From a virus, in IMG/VR virus record IMGVR_UViG_3300021091_000168, positions 1-39,778 of that record: 39,778 nucleotides of DNA. One strand, given 5' to 3'. The position numbers were made by a program, and so were the translations under genes. The notes under the pieces are model-generated. The model was not told the origin of the DNA and did not search any database. It saw only the letters and a list, made by a program, of their open reading frames with translations. Shown piece by piece: positions 1 through 7,653 of this stretch; position 1 is the first letter of the stretch, and each line of letters opens with the position of its first letter.

Positions 1-132
1 AAGGGATCGGATGCGAGAGTCGTGATCCTTGAGCTGGTCTTGTTGATATTGCTGCATAGAAAGTAATGCATCCATTTTACCTTCTAGCCTGCCGATTGCG
101 AGGAACAGTTCGTCGTGGTGTGGGGAGGTCAT
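1..132 (-). CDS. Small coiled-coil-like protein, 3' end cut by window edge
   Basis: An open frame of 44 codons runs from an ATG at 132 off the left edge without a stop. It begins MTSPHHDELFLAIGRLEGKM and continues with a Gln/Asp-rich, probably helical stretch. The ATG overlaps the stop of the preceding 53-aa gene as ATGA. Short proteins with a GRLEGKxDALL-type segment are common in phages near tail-fibre and lysis genes, but I know of no assigned function. Its first 8 codons are duplicated after two upstream tailspike genes (around 1800 and 3684), which makes it a landmark for rearrangement in this region. Reality of the gene is fairly sure; function is unknown. Confidence 0.72.
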   Translation of the reverse strand, partial: MTSPHHDELFLAIGRLEGKMDALLSMQQYQQDQLKDHDSRIRSL

Positions 133-290
133 GTGGCGTCCTGCTCAAGTGGCTGATTGCTAGCAGCCAACCACGCTTGGTAAGTTTCGTCAGTAACCGG
201 AATCAACGGCCACACGTTGTCAATATCGACCACGTGTTTTGGATCGTGCTTGCGGTACATAGTTGGCAATGGTTGTTCGTTTGTTTCCAT
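129..290 (-). CDS. Small 53-aa protein between tailspike and coiled-coil gene
   Basis: This complete 53-aa frame starts METNEQPLPTMYRK and ends with AWLAASNQPLEQDAT. The start lies one base after the tailspike stop (292), and its TGA overlaps the next ATG (ATGA), so it fits a translationally coupled cassette. The pattern of Val-Trp-Pro-Ile-Pro-Val followed by a Tyr-x-x-Trp-Leu-Ala and Asn-x-Pro ending resembles the short tail proteins, sometimes annotated as fibre-assembly-like, found just after tail fibres. That likeness is weak. No signal peptide or membrane segment is seen. It is absent from the corresponding spot after the other two spikes. Confidence 0.65.
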   Translation of the reverse strand: METNEQPLPTMYRKHDPKHVVDIDNVWPLIPVTDETYQAWLAASNQPLEQDAT

Positions 291-291
291 G

Positions 292-1719
292 TCAGACTCC
301 AAGGGTTAAATTAATCGGGATGGTACCAAAGACGCATATCGTTATGTTCTGCGAGCTAGCGAATTCATTCATCACGCGGATTTCATGGCTGTTTGACGTT
401 TTGGTCAAACTGATGCGACTTGCCGTGCCGGTTGCATTGGTGAACGTGCCACTAGGATTGCTTACTAGCGATACGGTTGCAGACTTGTAATCCGCGTATG
501 CCAGGCAACCATCACCACCACCAGTGTTGACCGTAAACAACTTTGATGATCCGCACGAGAACCTGACGGATTCCGCTGCCGGTACGGCAATCGTGGTGTT
601 CAGCACGCCAGTATCAACTGCGCCAGCACTAACTATTCCCCATGCAGTCGATCCAGTCGGATAGGAGATTCCTGTGACGCCCTTTCCGCTAGCCGTAATA
701 TTTTGAGAGGAATTGATTCGTCCGCTGACGTCTATCTCCGCCGTCGAGGTAATGCCAGTATTTCCCGTGCTGGTCGTGGAGAACTGCCAGTTGTTTTGCG
801 CCCCAGTCCAATATCCAGCAGATACATGGACGTACTGCGTGTTAGCGGTGTTCGTGATCATATTTCCAATACCGCCTGCAATAATCGTTGTCTGATGGCA
901 TCGATCCAGTTCGACCCCGCCTGAAAGCTTGTGGGCTTGAATGAAGGCTTGAGTCGGGTAATTCGGCGGTCCAGACAGCACGACCTTTCCACCAGTGTTA
1001 AGGGCGCCTCCGGCATTCACGAAGTCGCAGCCAGTGACATTCAGGTTGATGCATGAATATGCGTACATGGCTCCAAGCGCACCGCCGAAGATTACACAAT
1101 TCGTGATGTAAAACGTGCGGACATACACGCCCGGATTTGATCCGTCAAGATAGATCGCGTAGTCATGCCCCGATCCACCGCTGGTCAGGTAAAGATCGCG
1201 GCAGATCACGTAGCCGATGATTCCCGTAAAGCCCGCGGTGTTGGGCGACGAAACCCCGGATATCAGGCATCCGCCGGAACTTGTCGGGCTTGCCAGGCTG
1301 GTGATGTTGAGCGCATACACCCCAGAGGACTGCGACCCGATCCCAGGACCGCCGCGAAAGTTAAAGATGCCATCGCCCGGATTGGCCGTGACGAAGTTCT
1401 TGTAGACGTACGTTCGATTCATCCCCGCGCCGACAATCTGCGTGCTTGCGGTGATGTTGTTCGGCTTCGTGTTGAACCAGTACAAGCCGGGCGGCAGATA
1501 GAGAGTTCGCGTCTTGGATGTCCCAGCTGCAATCGCCGCCAGCGCAGCATTGAAGGTCGGAGTCGCGTCGGATGCAGAATTTACCGTCCATCCGCCAACC
1601 GCAAACTCCTCAATGCTGATTGCCATTTCCCGCAACTTGTCGTATGCAAGAACCTGCAACGAACCTGGCATTGCCTGCTGGAATGTAACCTGTTCTGAAG
1701 TTGGTTTAGTCATTGACAT
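292..1719 (-). CDS. Tailspike, right-handed beta-helix fold (third spike)
   Basis: This 475-aa protein is rich in Gly, Thr, Ser and Asn, with short repeating beta-strand-like units typical of pectate-lyase-fold spikes. Near residues 34-60 there is a degenerate form of the entry motif: SIEEFAVGG followed by DATPTFNAALAAIAAG, compared with the usual SVxDFGAVGDG..DDTxAIQxAIDAA. There is no obvious virion-anchor domain before it, only about 33 residues. The last ~90 residues match in layout the C-terminus of the 1001-aa fibre at 3681-6686: a Phe/Gly strand block, then R-I-x-(I/L)-T-K, (V/I)R(I/V), I-x-I-C-x-F-G, P, and a final L/V-G. The DNA is strikingly G+C-rich (37 of 60 bases in 1201-1260). 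The start has AAGGA upstream. It probably binds or cleaves host surface glycan; the enzyme activity is not shown. Confidence 0.75.
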   Translation of the reverse strand: MSMTKPTSEQVTFQQAMPGSLQVLAYDKLREMAISIEEFAVGGWTVNSASDATPTFNAALAAIAAGTSKTRTLYLPPGLYWFNTKPNNITASTQIVGAGMNRTYVYKNFVTANPGDGIFNFRGGPGIGSQSSGVYALNITSLASPTSSGGCLISGVSSPNTAGFTGIIGYVICRDLYLTSGGSGHDYAIYLDGSNPGVYVRTFYITNCVIFGGALGAMYAYSCINLNVTGCDFVNAGGALNTGGKVVLSGPPNYPTQAFIQAHKLSGGVELDRCHQTTIIAGGIGNMITNTANTQYVHVSAGYWTGAQNNWQFSTTSTGNTGITSTAEIDVSGRINSSQNITASGKGVTGISYPTGSTAWGIVSAGAVDTGVLNTTIAVPAAESVRFSCGSSKLFTVNTGGGDGCLAYADYKSATVSLVSNPSGTFTNATGTASRISLTKTSNSHEIRVMNEFASSQNITICVFGTIPINLTLGV

Positions 1720-1767
1720 ATAATATATTCCTTGTTAGTTTATTATAAGGGGAGATCATGGGCATGG

Positions 1768-1806
1768 TTAGGCTCGTTCGTCGTGGTGTGGGGAGGTCAT
1801 GGGCAT
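1768..1806 (-). pseudogene. Remnant of the left-edge gene start (copy after second spike)
   Basis: A 12-codon frame reads MPMTSPHHDERA then stops. Codons 3-10 are identical at nucleotide level to codons 1-8 of the gene starting at 132. It sits 12 bases after the stop of the 600-aa spike (1819). A further partial copy of its first bases (ATGCCCATGATCTCCCC) follows at 1749-1765. It is too short to be a useful protein. I read it as debris of a recombination event that placed a spike gene upstream of an existing copy of this gene. The alternative is a retained translation-coupling element. Confidence 0.7.
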
Positions 1807-1818
1807 AATTTGATCCGT

Positions 1819-3621
1819 TTACTTGGCGACCCACCCAGTGTTCCCGGTTCCGCTTTCCTTGACGTAGAAACACGTTCCTGCCCCGCCGTCACGACGAAGG
1901 AAGATTGACCCAGGCTGCGCCGAATACACCGTTTCCGGCGAGCCTGTGCCAACAAAAATCGCGGGGTATGCGCTCTCACCGACACTTGTGGAAATCACGC
2001 GACCTTCAGCGGTACGCGCACAAGCAATGCTGGGCCGTGTCGTGGTGGCCGATGCCGTAGTAATTGATATCCCGTCGCCGTCTGCTGTGTTATTGAATGT
2101 CGCAGCATTGTCAGCAGCAAGTGCTGCGGATTGCACGACTTTCGTTGCCGTCAGTTGATTGCAGAGAACTTCGCCAACACTACCCGCTGTTCCGGCACCA
2201 GTCTTTCCGAATCGCGCATGCGTGTTCGTTCCAGCCCCGGTGAATATGTATGGTGCCGTCGCGTCGGCAAGAATTGTCTTTGCCGTTGAAGACCATCCAC
2301 CACCAAACCGGACGCCATGAACGGCGCATCCCGTCGTATTGGCACCGAACTCAATGGCGTAGTTCGCCACCGAACTTGAGGTGTCTAGGGCGGTTCCGAT
2401 GATCGACAATGTGGTTGCTCCCGAGCCAAGCGTGCTCAATGCCAGAATGCCTCTAGCGTTCACGTCCGTGGGATTCATGCCCTCAATGTAACCACCGATG
2501 ATTGTGATGGTCCCGCCAGAATCTGACCTGATTCCGCACACGCCATTGGCTTGTCCGTTGAAGTCAAACGAATGAATGTCGGTTCCGTTGATGATGTTCG
2601 TGGCTGTTGCTGACAAGTCGATCCCGCGAACGCAACCGAGGCATCGGCTGTTCAGGAACTGGTTGTAGTACGTCGTTGCCGTAATGACTGACGTGTCGTT
2701 TGCGAACGCCTTCTCAAAGAATCGAACATCTGCGGAAATCGTGGAGTTGATGAACCCCGTGACGTCAATGCCAATGGAGCCAGCTACGCGGGCGTTCAAT
2801 GCACTCAACACAAACAGCCCGGTGATGTGGTTCGCAGACCCAGTACCTGGAGTCGCCTTCTTGATTGCTGCACCAGCATTGCCGCTTGTTTGCACAAACC
2901 CGAGTTGTCCGTTCAAACATGCCGACCCCCCAAGACTAAACAGCGTCGTAACCGTAGGCGCATAAAGGAATGCGTTGCTGAAATCGACCGTGACGCTTGC
3001 TGGTACGTTTAGCGTTGCCGTAATGCGATATGCCTTGCCCGCAGTAAATCGGACGAAGCCGCGTCCGTTGAGTGTCACCGCCGCCGTCAACGCTGCTTGC
3101 ACTGCAACAGTGTCATCGTTGCCATCAAGTCCCGTGGTCGTGTTTCCAACCGCGCCAAAATCTTCAACACTTACGACCTCACCGAACTTGCTCGCCGCGC
3201 TGCGGGTAACCGCACCGGCACCTGTTGGTAAATAAGTTACAAAAGAAGAATCAACCGTAGAAACATTTGACAAAACAAAATTAACAACTTCAATATTATT
3301 AGTTCCCGCAGGAGGTGCTGCGGAAAATGTCAGTGTTGTCCCAACAACAGTATAAGTATTTCGTTGTTGATAAATACCATTAATATAAATATTAGTTCCA
3401 TTGCCCAAGGCACCAGGGTTTGATGCTAGGGTAAACTGGGTTTGTGCCCCCGTTCCACTGAATAGTTGTCTATTCATTGCAGCTGGGTTTGTTGGCATCA
3501 GCGAGGCTGAGTCAATGTAGGTCATCCAGTTAGTACCAGTCCAGACATATGTTGTTGTACCATATGTATATTGCTGGTTAACAGCTGGGTTTGCGGGAAA
3601 GGATATGGATGTATTAGGCAT
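1819..3621 (-). CDS. Tailspike, right-handed beta-helix fold (second spike)
   Basis: The protein is 600 aa. Residues 1-~130 form an N-terminal head (PxxNQQYTYGTTTYVWTGTNW, then a FSGTGAQTQFTL segment) resembling phage fibre/spike domains with a wrapped-tryptophan strand unit. A linker, TGAGAVTRSAASKFGE, leads to the entry motif VSVEDFGAVGN and DDTVAVQAALTAA of the pectate-lyase superfamily, and then a long Gly/Ser/Thr-rich beta-helix. The C-terminus has the widespread spike end motif PGSIFLRRDGG...YVKESGTGNTGWVAK. Base composition changes at the linker: 14 G+C in row 3241-3300 (head) against 32 in row 3121-3180 (helix side). This supports acquisition of the helix module. The likely role is receptor binding or glycan depolymerisation. 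Confidence 0.78.
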   Translation of the reverse strand: MPNTSISFPANPAVNQQYTYGTTTYVWTGTNWMTYIDSASLMPTNPAAMNRQLFSGTGAQTQFTLASNPGALGNGTNIYINGIYQQRNTYTVVGTTLTFSAAPPAGTNNIEVVNFVLSNVSTVDSSFVTYLPTGAGAVTRSAASKFGEVVSVEDFGAVGNTTTGLDGNDDTVAVQAALTAAVTLNGRGFVRFTAGKAYRITATLNVPASVTVDFSNAFLYAPTVTTLFSLGGSACLNGQLGFVQTSGNAGAAIKKATPGTGSANHITGLFVLSALNARVAGSIGIDVTGFINSTISADVRFFEKAFANDTSVITATTYYNQFLNSRCLGCVRGIDLSATATNIINGTDIHSFDFNGQANGVCGIRSDSGGTITIIGGYIEGMNPTDVNARGILALSTLGSGATTLSIIGTALDTSSSVANYAIEFGANTTGCAVHGVRFGGGWSSTAKTILADATAPYIFTGAGTNTHARFGKTGAGTAGSVGEVLCNQLTATKVVQSAALAADNAATFNNTADGDGISITTASATTTRPSIACARTAEGRVISTSVGESAYPAIFVGTGSPETVYSAQPGSIFLRRDGGAGTCFYVKESGTGNTGWVAK

Positions 3622-3627
3622 TTATAG

Positions 3628-3684
3628 TTACTGCTTTCTTATGTAAGGGGGATGAGTTAGATTGTCGTGGTGTGGGGAGTTCAT
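3628..3684 (-). pseudogene. Remnant of the left-edge gene start (copy after first spike)
   Basis: An 18-codon frame starts MNSPHHDN and runs to a TAA at 3628. Its ATG overlaps the TGA of the 1001-aa fibre (ATGA), the same coupling used by the intact gene at 132. Over about 22 bases it differs from the intact copy at only three positions by eye (ACC to AAC, and GAA to AAT). It lies wholly in the spacer before the next spike. I interpret it as a degenerated 5' end left by insertion of the next spike gene. It is unlikely to encode a functional product. Confidence 0.68.
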
Positions 3685-6600
3685 GGGCCAACCGTAATTG
3701 ATGTCGGAACGCATCCAAACGCGCAAATTGAAATGCTTTGCGGACCTACCGTGCCGTTTTGAATACGGACTTGATTCGACGAAGAATCTTTCGTGATGTT
3801 GATTCGGTTTGGTGTTCCGATGGTGTTGCTGAACACATCCGCTGTCCCCGTAGCAATTAGAGAAATTCCTGCCATGTTAAAATCACCAAAGCAAAGCACC
3901 GATCTGTTGTTAACGCAAACAATAAAGAATGCAGCTCCAGTGAGATTGAAATACAGGCTTTCGCTTGTATGGATAGCACCACTGCTATGCGTTGATGGAG
4001 CAAGCGTCGGTGCCCTAGCGTTTGCTTGAGTCAATAAATTATCTTGTGTTGGCAATGAACCGATCCCGCACAATGCAATCGGAAGTTGCCAATCTGAGTT
4101 GTTGTTGATTGGGACCACACCTGTCACGGTCGCGTTTATTGCTTGTGGAATAAAACCAATCTGCGTTGGGTTTGCAAGATTCCGCACGCGCTGCGTCGTA
4201 GACCAGTTGCCCATCCCAATCATCGTGTAAACATTGGAGCCGACCGCAGCTGGTTTTGTGTTCGCCACACTGTATACGGAGTTTCCGTCGATCACACCCC
4301 GAGTTGCTTGGTTTGTGATGACTGCCTTGTCATCAAAAAATACAGTAGTATCTTGCAGGCAGTCATAGCAACTGTTGTTGGTGACAACGGCATTTTTCCC
4401 ACCTTGAACGTAAATTCCGTACCGTAGGGCATTGCGGACGATGTTGCCGTCAACAACGATAGAATCGATGGGATTCATCGTAAAAATTCCGGTGCCTCCG
4501 CTGTTAATCACGATGTTGCTTGTAATCGTACATGACGTTGGTTTGTCCGCATGCGAGTTGCCAGAGTTGATTGTGACTCCACTAGAGGATAGAAGTATAC
4601 CTCCTGGTGGATGATAGGTATTGTTGATGCAATAGTTCCCATTGATAAGGAACGATTCCGTGTATTCGATCATTGTTGCGGAGTCGTATTCAGACACATA
4701 GTTGTCTTGGATGGCACATTGAGCACATCCGCGTGCCTTGATTCCGCGAATCGATAGTAGTGTACCTTGCCTATGCTCGTCACGGAAGCGGCCAATCACG
4801 TAGTTAGATGCTGCCTCCCCATATCCGCATCCAATGAATGTTACTCCAAAACCGCTCCCATCGATAGTTGAGTTTGTCAGTGCCGCCTTGTTGCATATAA
4901 AAAATATACACACTTGACCAGCATGCACGAACTTATGAAACCTGCATTGATTGACCGTTGCGTTCAAAGACGGACCATTGATAGCGCACGGGGATCGTGT
5001 TTCATTATCCGTGATGTTTGGACCAATGAATTCCACATTTTCAACAAGCACGTTTTCATAGCCATGCACGACAAGTCCGACACCATAGTCCGGAAATGCC
5101 GGACTGGCTGCGCTGTTCCTGTTGTCGATGGAGCCGTTCGCAATCTGTAAATCTCCGTGCAACGCGGTGTATGTCTTGATGTTTAGATACTCAGCCGTTG
5201 CGATGTCTGTGTAATCCATTGGAAGTGGATCGGCGATAGTAATGTTCGTCCCGCTGATGTTGACGATTTTTGAGGCGTGAGCTGCGACTTCATGATTTTT
5301 ATTTCCGGTTCTTACTGGCTCAACAACAAGCCACTGACCAACAGCCATGCCACTTGCGCTGCCGACACCGAGAACCGTCGTTCCGCGTGTAAACCCGGAT
5401 GACCAAGTCGTGGTTGCCGTGGCAGTAGGGGCGGCACGATACAGGCCACGCGATGTGCTATACGGCAAGATGGTGGATTTGCCCAGATCAATCGTGATTC
5501 CGGCGGTCGGCAAGTTGACCGTGGAATTGATTCTGTATGCACCACGCGGAAACACGACGATCTTCCCGGAAGCAGCATCGATTGCTGCCTGAATCGCGGT
5601 CGTATCATCCGTCACACCATCCCCGACCGCGCCGAAGTCTTTAACACTGATGAATTCATTTAACTTGGCACCAACAGTTCTAGCTACAGCACCCGTACCA
5701 GTTTGTGTAAACGGTACCACAGTACCCGCAGCAAATGTCTTAGCAGCTGTTAAGGTTTGAACTGTATTTGTTGAAACTAGGTTAGCCGTAGTAACAGGAG
5801 TACCAGCCACAGCAACCCAAGCATTACCAGCCCAAGCACTTAGTTGACCAGACTTAGGGTTAAACCATAAACCAGAAGCACCAGCAGTTGGTGCGGTTTC
5901 TAGAATGTCTATGGCACTAGAGCTAGGGGCTGAGTCATCTTTAGTCATAACCCCATGCTCAAATAATCTATTCAGAGAGTATAATCTAGTCGTTGCATTA
6001 GCATCTGCTGTGGGCGCAAGTACAGAGACAGTTCCATTAAAAGACCAAGGAGTATTAGCTGTGGATATTTTACTGGGGGTAACAGCTCCATCTATAATCT
6101 GTAAGGTGTTTACCGTATTGTTAGCTAGGTTAAACACTAGGCTATAGTTTGTAGTTGTAAGAATAAAAACTCTATCTAGTAACTCTTGTGCTAAATATAG
6201 AAATTGAGTTGTCTGTAAGTTTAACTGAGAGCTGGTTAATTTAGAACCTGGTACCCAACTAATTAAAGGAATATTGCTAACAGTTTTTCTTCTAATTGTT
6301 ATATTGGAGTTATCCACTATAGCAGGTACTTTAATTGTTTCTGGCACATTTGGAGTGTTTGTTTTATAATAAACAAAATTATAAACATCACCAGTAGATG
6401 GTAAGTTGATTGCTGTTATTGTTTTAGTTTGGTTGTTTATTGTTAAACGACTGTTGGGAACTAAGAACAATTCTCTTTTGTCTGATTGTTTTACATTTAA
6501 ATCAGTTAAGAAATTTGTAATTACTGAAGTGCTTCCATCTCTGTCTGAAGAAAAAACTCTTTCTACTTCTAGTTGTGCATTAAATGGAATGTTGGGTATT

Positions 6601-6686
6601 GTATTAATACTGCTAAAAGATATACCATTGGCGTTGGACCACAGCCCTGTGGTACTGGTTATAACGGGGGTGTTTGTATATGTCAT
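3681..6686 (-). CDS. Tail fibre: T7 gp17-like anchor fused to beta-helix spike
   Basis: The protein is 1001 aa (T7 gp17 is 553). Residues 1-~190 carry the gp17-type attachment domain: an ALxVxRVF-like segment (QLEVERVF), then a region ending in SSQLNLQTTQFLYLAQE and LLDRVF. A Trp-containing spacer (GLWFNPKSGQLSAWAGNAWV) follows. At about 345-370 is the pectate-lyase entry motif ISVKDFGAVGDGVTDDTTA, then a long parallel-beta-helix region with many NxxxxN and GIxxxG turns, and a C-terminal domain shared with the spike at 292-1719. The anchor DNA is AT-rich (15 of 60 G+C in 6361-6420) while the helix is GC-rich (38 of 60 in 5401-5460). The RBS AAAGGA precedes the start. This should be the fibre that docks to the tail, with the two downstream spikes probably branching from it. 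Confidence 0.88.
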   Translation of the reverse strand: MTYTNTPVITSTTGLWSNANGISFSSINTIPNIPFNAQLEVERVFSSDRDGSTSVITNFLTDLNVKQSDKRELFLVPNSRLTINNQTKTITAINLPSTGDVYNFVYYKTNTPNVPETIKVPAIVDNSNITIRRKTVSNIPLISWVPGSKLTSSQLNLQTTQFLYLAQELLDRVFILTTTNYSLVFNLANNTVNTLQIIDGAVTPSKISTANTPWSFNGTVSVLAPTADANATTRLYSLNRLFEHGVMTKDDSAPSSSAIDILETAPTAGASGLWFNPKSGQLSAWAGNAWVAVAGTPVTTANLVSTNTVQTLTAAKTFAAGTVVPFTQTGTGAVARTVGAKLNEFISVKDFGAVGDGVTDDTTAIQAAIDAASGKIVVFPRGAYRINSTVNLPTAGITIDLGKSTILPYSTSRGLYRAAPTATATTTWSSGFTRGTTVLGVGSASGMAVGQWLVVEPVRTGNKNHEVAAHASKIVNISGTNITIADPLPMDYTDIATAEYLNIKTYTALHGDLQIANGSIDNRNSAASPAFPDYGVGLVVHGYENVLVENVEFIGPNITDNETRSPCAINGPSLNATVNQCRFHKFVHAGQVCIFFICNKAALTNSTIDGSGFGVTFIGCGYGEAASNYVIGRFRDEHRQGTLLSIRGIKARGCAQCAIQDNYVSEYDSATMIEYTESFLINGNYCINNTYHPPGGILLSSSGVTINSGNSHADKPTSCTITSNIVINSGGTGIFTMNPIDSIVVDGNIVRNALRYGIYVQGGKNAVVTNNSCYDCLQDTTVFFDDKAVITNQATRGVIDGNSVYSVANTKPAAVGSNVYTMIGMGNWSTTQRVRNLANPTQIGFIPQAINATVTGVVPINNNSDWQLPIALCGIGSLPTQDNLLTQANARAPTLAPSTHSSGAIHTSESLYFNLTGAAFFIVCVNNRSVLCFGDFNMAGISLIATGTADVFSNTIGTPNRINITKDSSSNQVRIQNGTVGPQSISICAFGCVPTSITVGP

Positions 6687-6717
6687 TATTTATTCCTTTT
6701 AATATTATGAATATCTT

Positions 6718-7653
6718 TTAGCTCCATGGTCCGATTGATTGAACTGTATTGGTTCCAATTGGAGAGAATTTTATGAAAGTTCCTATACCGATTTGATTTG
6801 TTCCAGTGGGTGCTATATTAAATCTAATTTGTGGAGTTACTGTTGAGTCGTAATCACTGGGTGTCGTAACTACACCACGGAACCACACAGTTGTTAAGGC
6901 ATTGGTGGAAGTAGCATTTACAGCACCACCCGCAGCGGTTGTAAAATGTACAGTATCTTGACTTCGGGTAGTAGTACCCGCTGTTCCACCGTGAGTAAGT
7001 GCAAACCAGTACCACGTTCCCGCCGTTCCACCCAAACCTGTCTCACTAAATATCACTTGGGTAGTGTGCGACACAGTACCACTAGCAATTCGATAAAGTC
7101 CTTCAAAGGTATATGTTGTACTTGGTGCGAGTGTGATTATAGCATTAGTACTATCAAATACATTCTGAAAAGCGTTACTACTGTTAATGCTTCTTGTTGT
7201 AGTGATTACGGCAAAATGTTCTGTTGGTATTAAAGCGCGTTTGTTATTAACATTCGACGCATACAAGCGATTTTCATTAAACTCTATTGCAGCTTGACCT
7301 GCATTCATGTTGTTTACTACTTGGTTTATTAATAAATCACCTGAATTAAAATATAATGGGCCTGCATCTTCGGTACCTGGTTGCAAAGTAAGATTAAGTG
7401 CCTCTATTCCAGCATTAGCTGTTACGAGTCCGTCAAATGTTTTGTTACCGGTAATGCTTTGTTCGGTTGCTATAGTAACTAAGTTATCTATTAAGTCTGT
7501 TGACTCAGATAAAGATTTTACACTTCCACCATTATTTTTAAAAAATATCTTTTCATCCACAGTATTTATTGCAAGTTCACCAGCATCTAGATTCCCTGCG
7601 GTTGGCACAGCATTATTTGTAGTAGACCTTTTAAATTGTATTTTATTGGGCAT
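6718..7653 (-). CDS. Fibre-like virion protein with MPNxIQxKR head
   Basis: The start at 7653 is preferred over an upstream ATG because it forms a TAATG overlap with the preceding gene, has GGAA upstream, and begins with the same MPNxIQxKR head as that gene. The product is 311 aa. The head (residues 1-~50) reads MPNKIQFKRS...LDAGELAINTVDEKIFFK, a common N-terminal domain of phage fibre and appendage proteins. A short coiled or beta linker with an NKTFDGLVT segment follows. The C-terminal ~150 residues form a Ser/Thr/Gly-rich beta domain (TTYTFEGLYRIASG...TWYWFALTHGG), possibly a C1q-like or lectin-like head. It sits between gp12 and the gp17-like fibre, where T7 has internal core genes. Confidence 0.7.
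   Translation of the reverse strand: MPNKIQFKRSTTNNAVPTAGNLDAGELAINTVDEKIFFKNNGGSVKSLSESTDLIDNLVTIATEQSITGNKTFDGLVTANAGIEALNLTLQPGTEDAGPLYFNSGDLLINQVVNNMNAGQAAIEFNENRLYASNVNNKRALIPTEHFAVITTTRSINSSNAFQNVFDSTNAIITLAPSTTYTFEGLYRIASGTVSHTTQVIFSETGLGGTAGTWYWFALTHGGTAGTTTRSQDTVHFTTAAGGAVNATSTNALTTVWFRGVVTTPSDYDSTVTPQIRFNIAPTGTNQIGIGTFIKFSPIGTNTVQSIGPWS

Noticed and set aside
1165-1698. A 177-codon plus-strand frame
   Set aside because: It lies opposite the GC-rich spike. High G+C makes long stop-free antisense frames by chance. No family resemblance.
1795-1806. MPM/MTSPHHDE mini-frames as small functional genes
   Set aside because: Only 12-18 codons, they diverge immediately after the conserved start, and the second has no downstream partner. 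Scars fit better.
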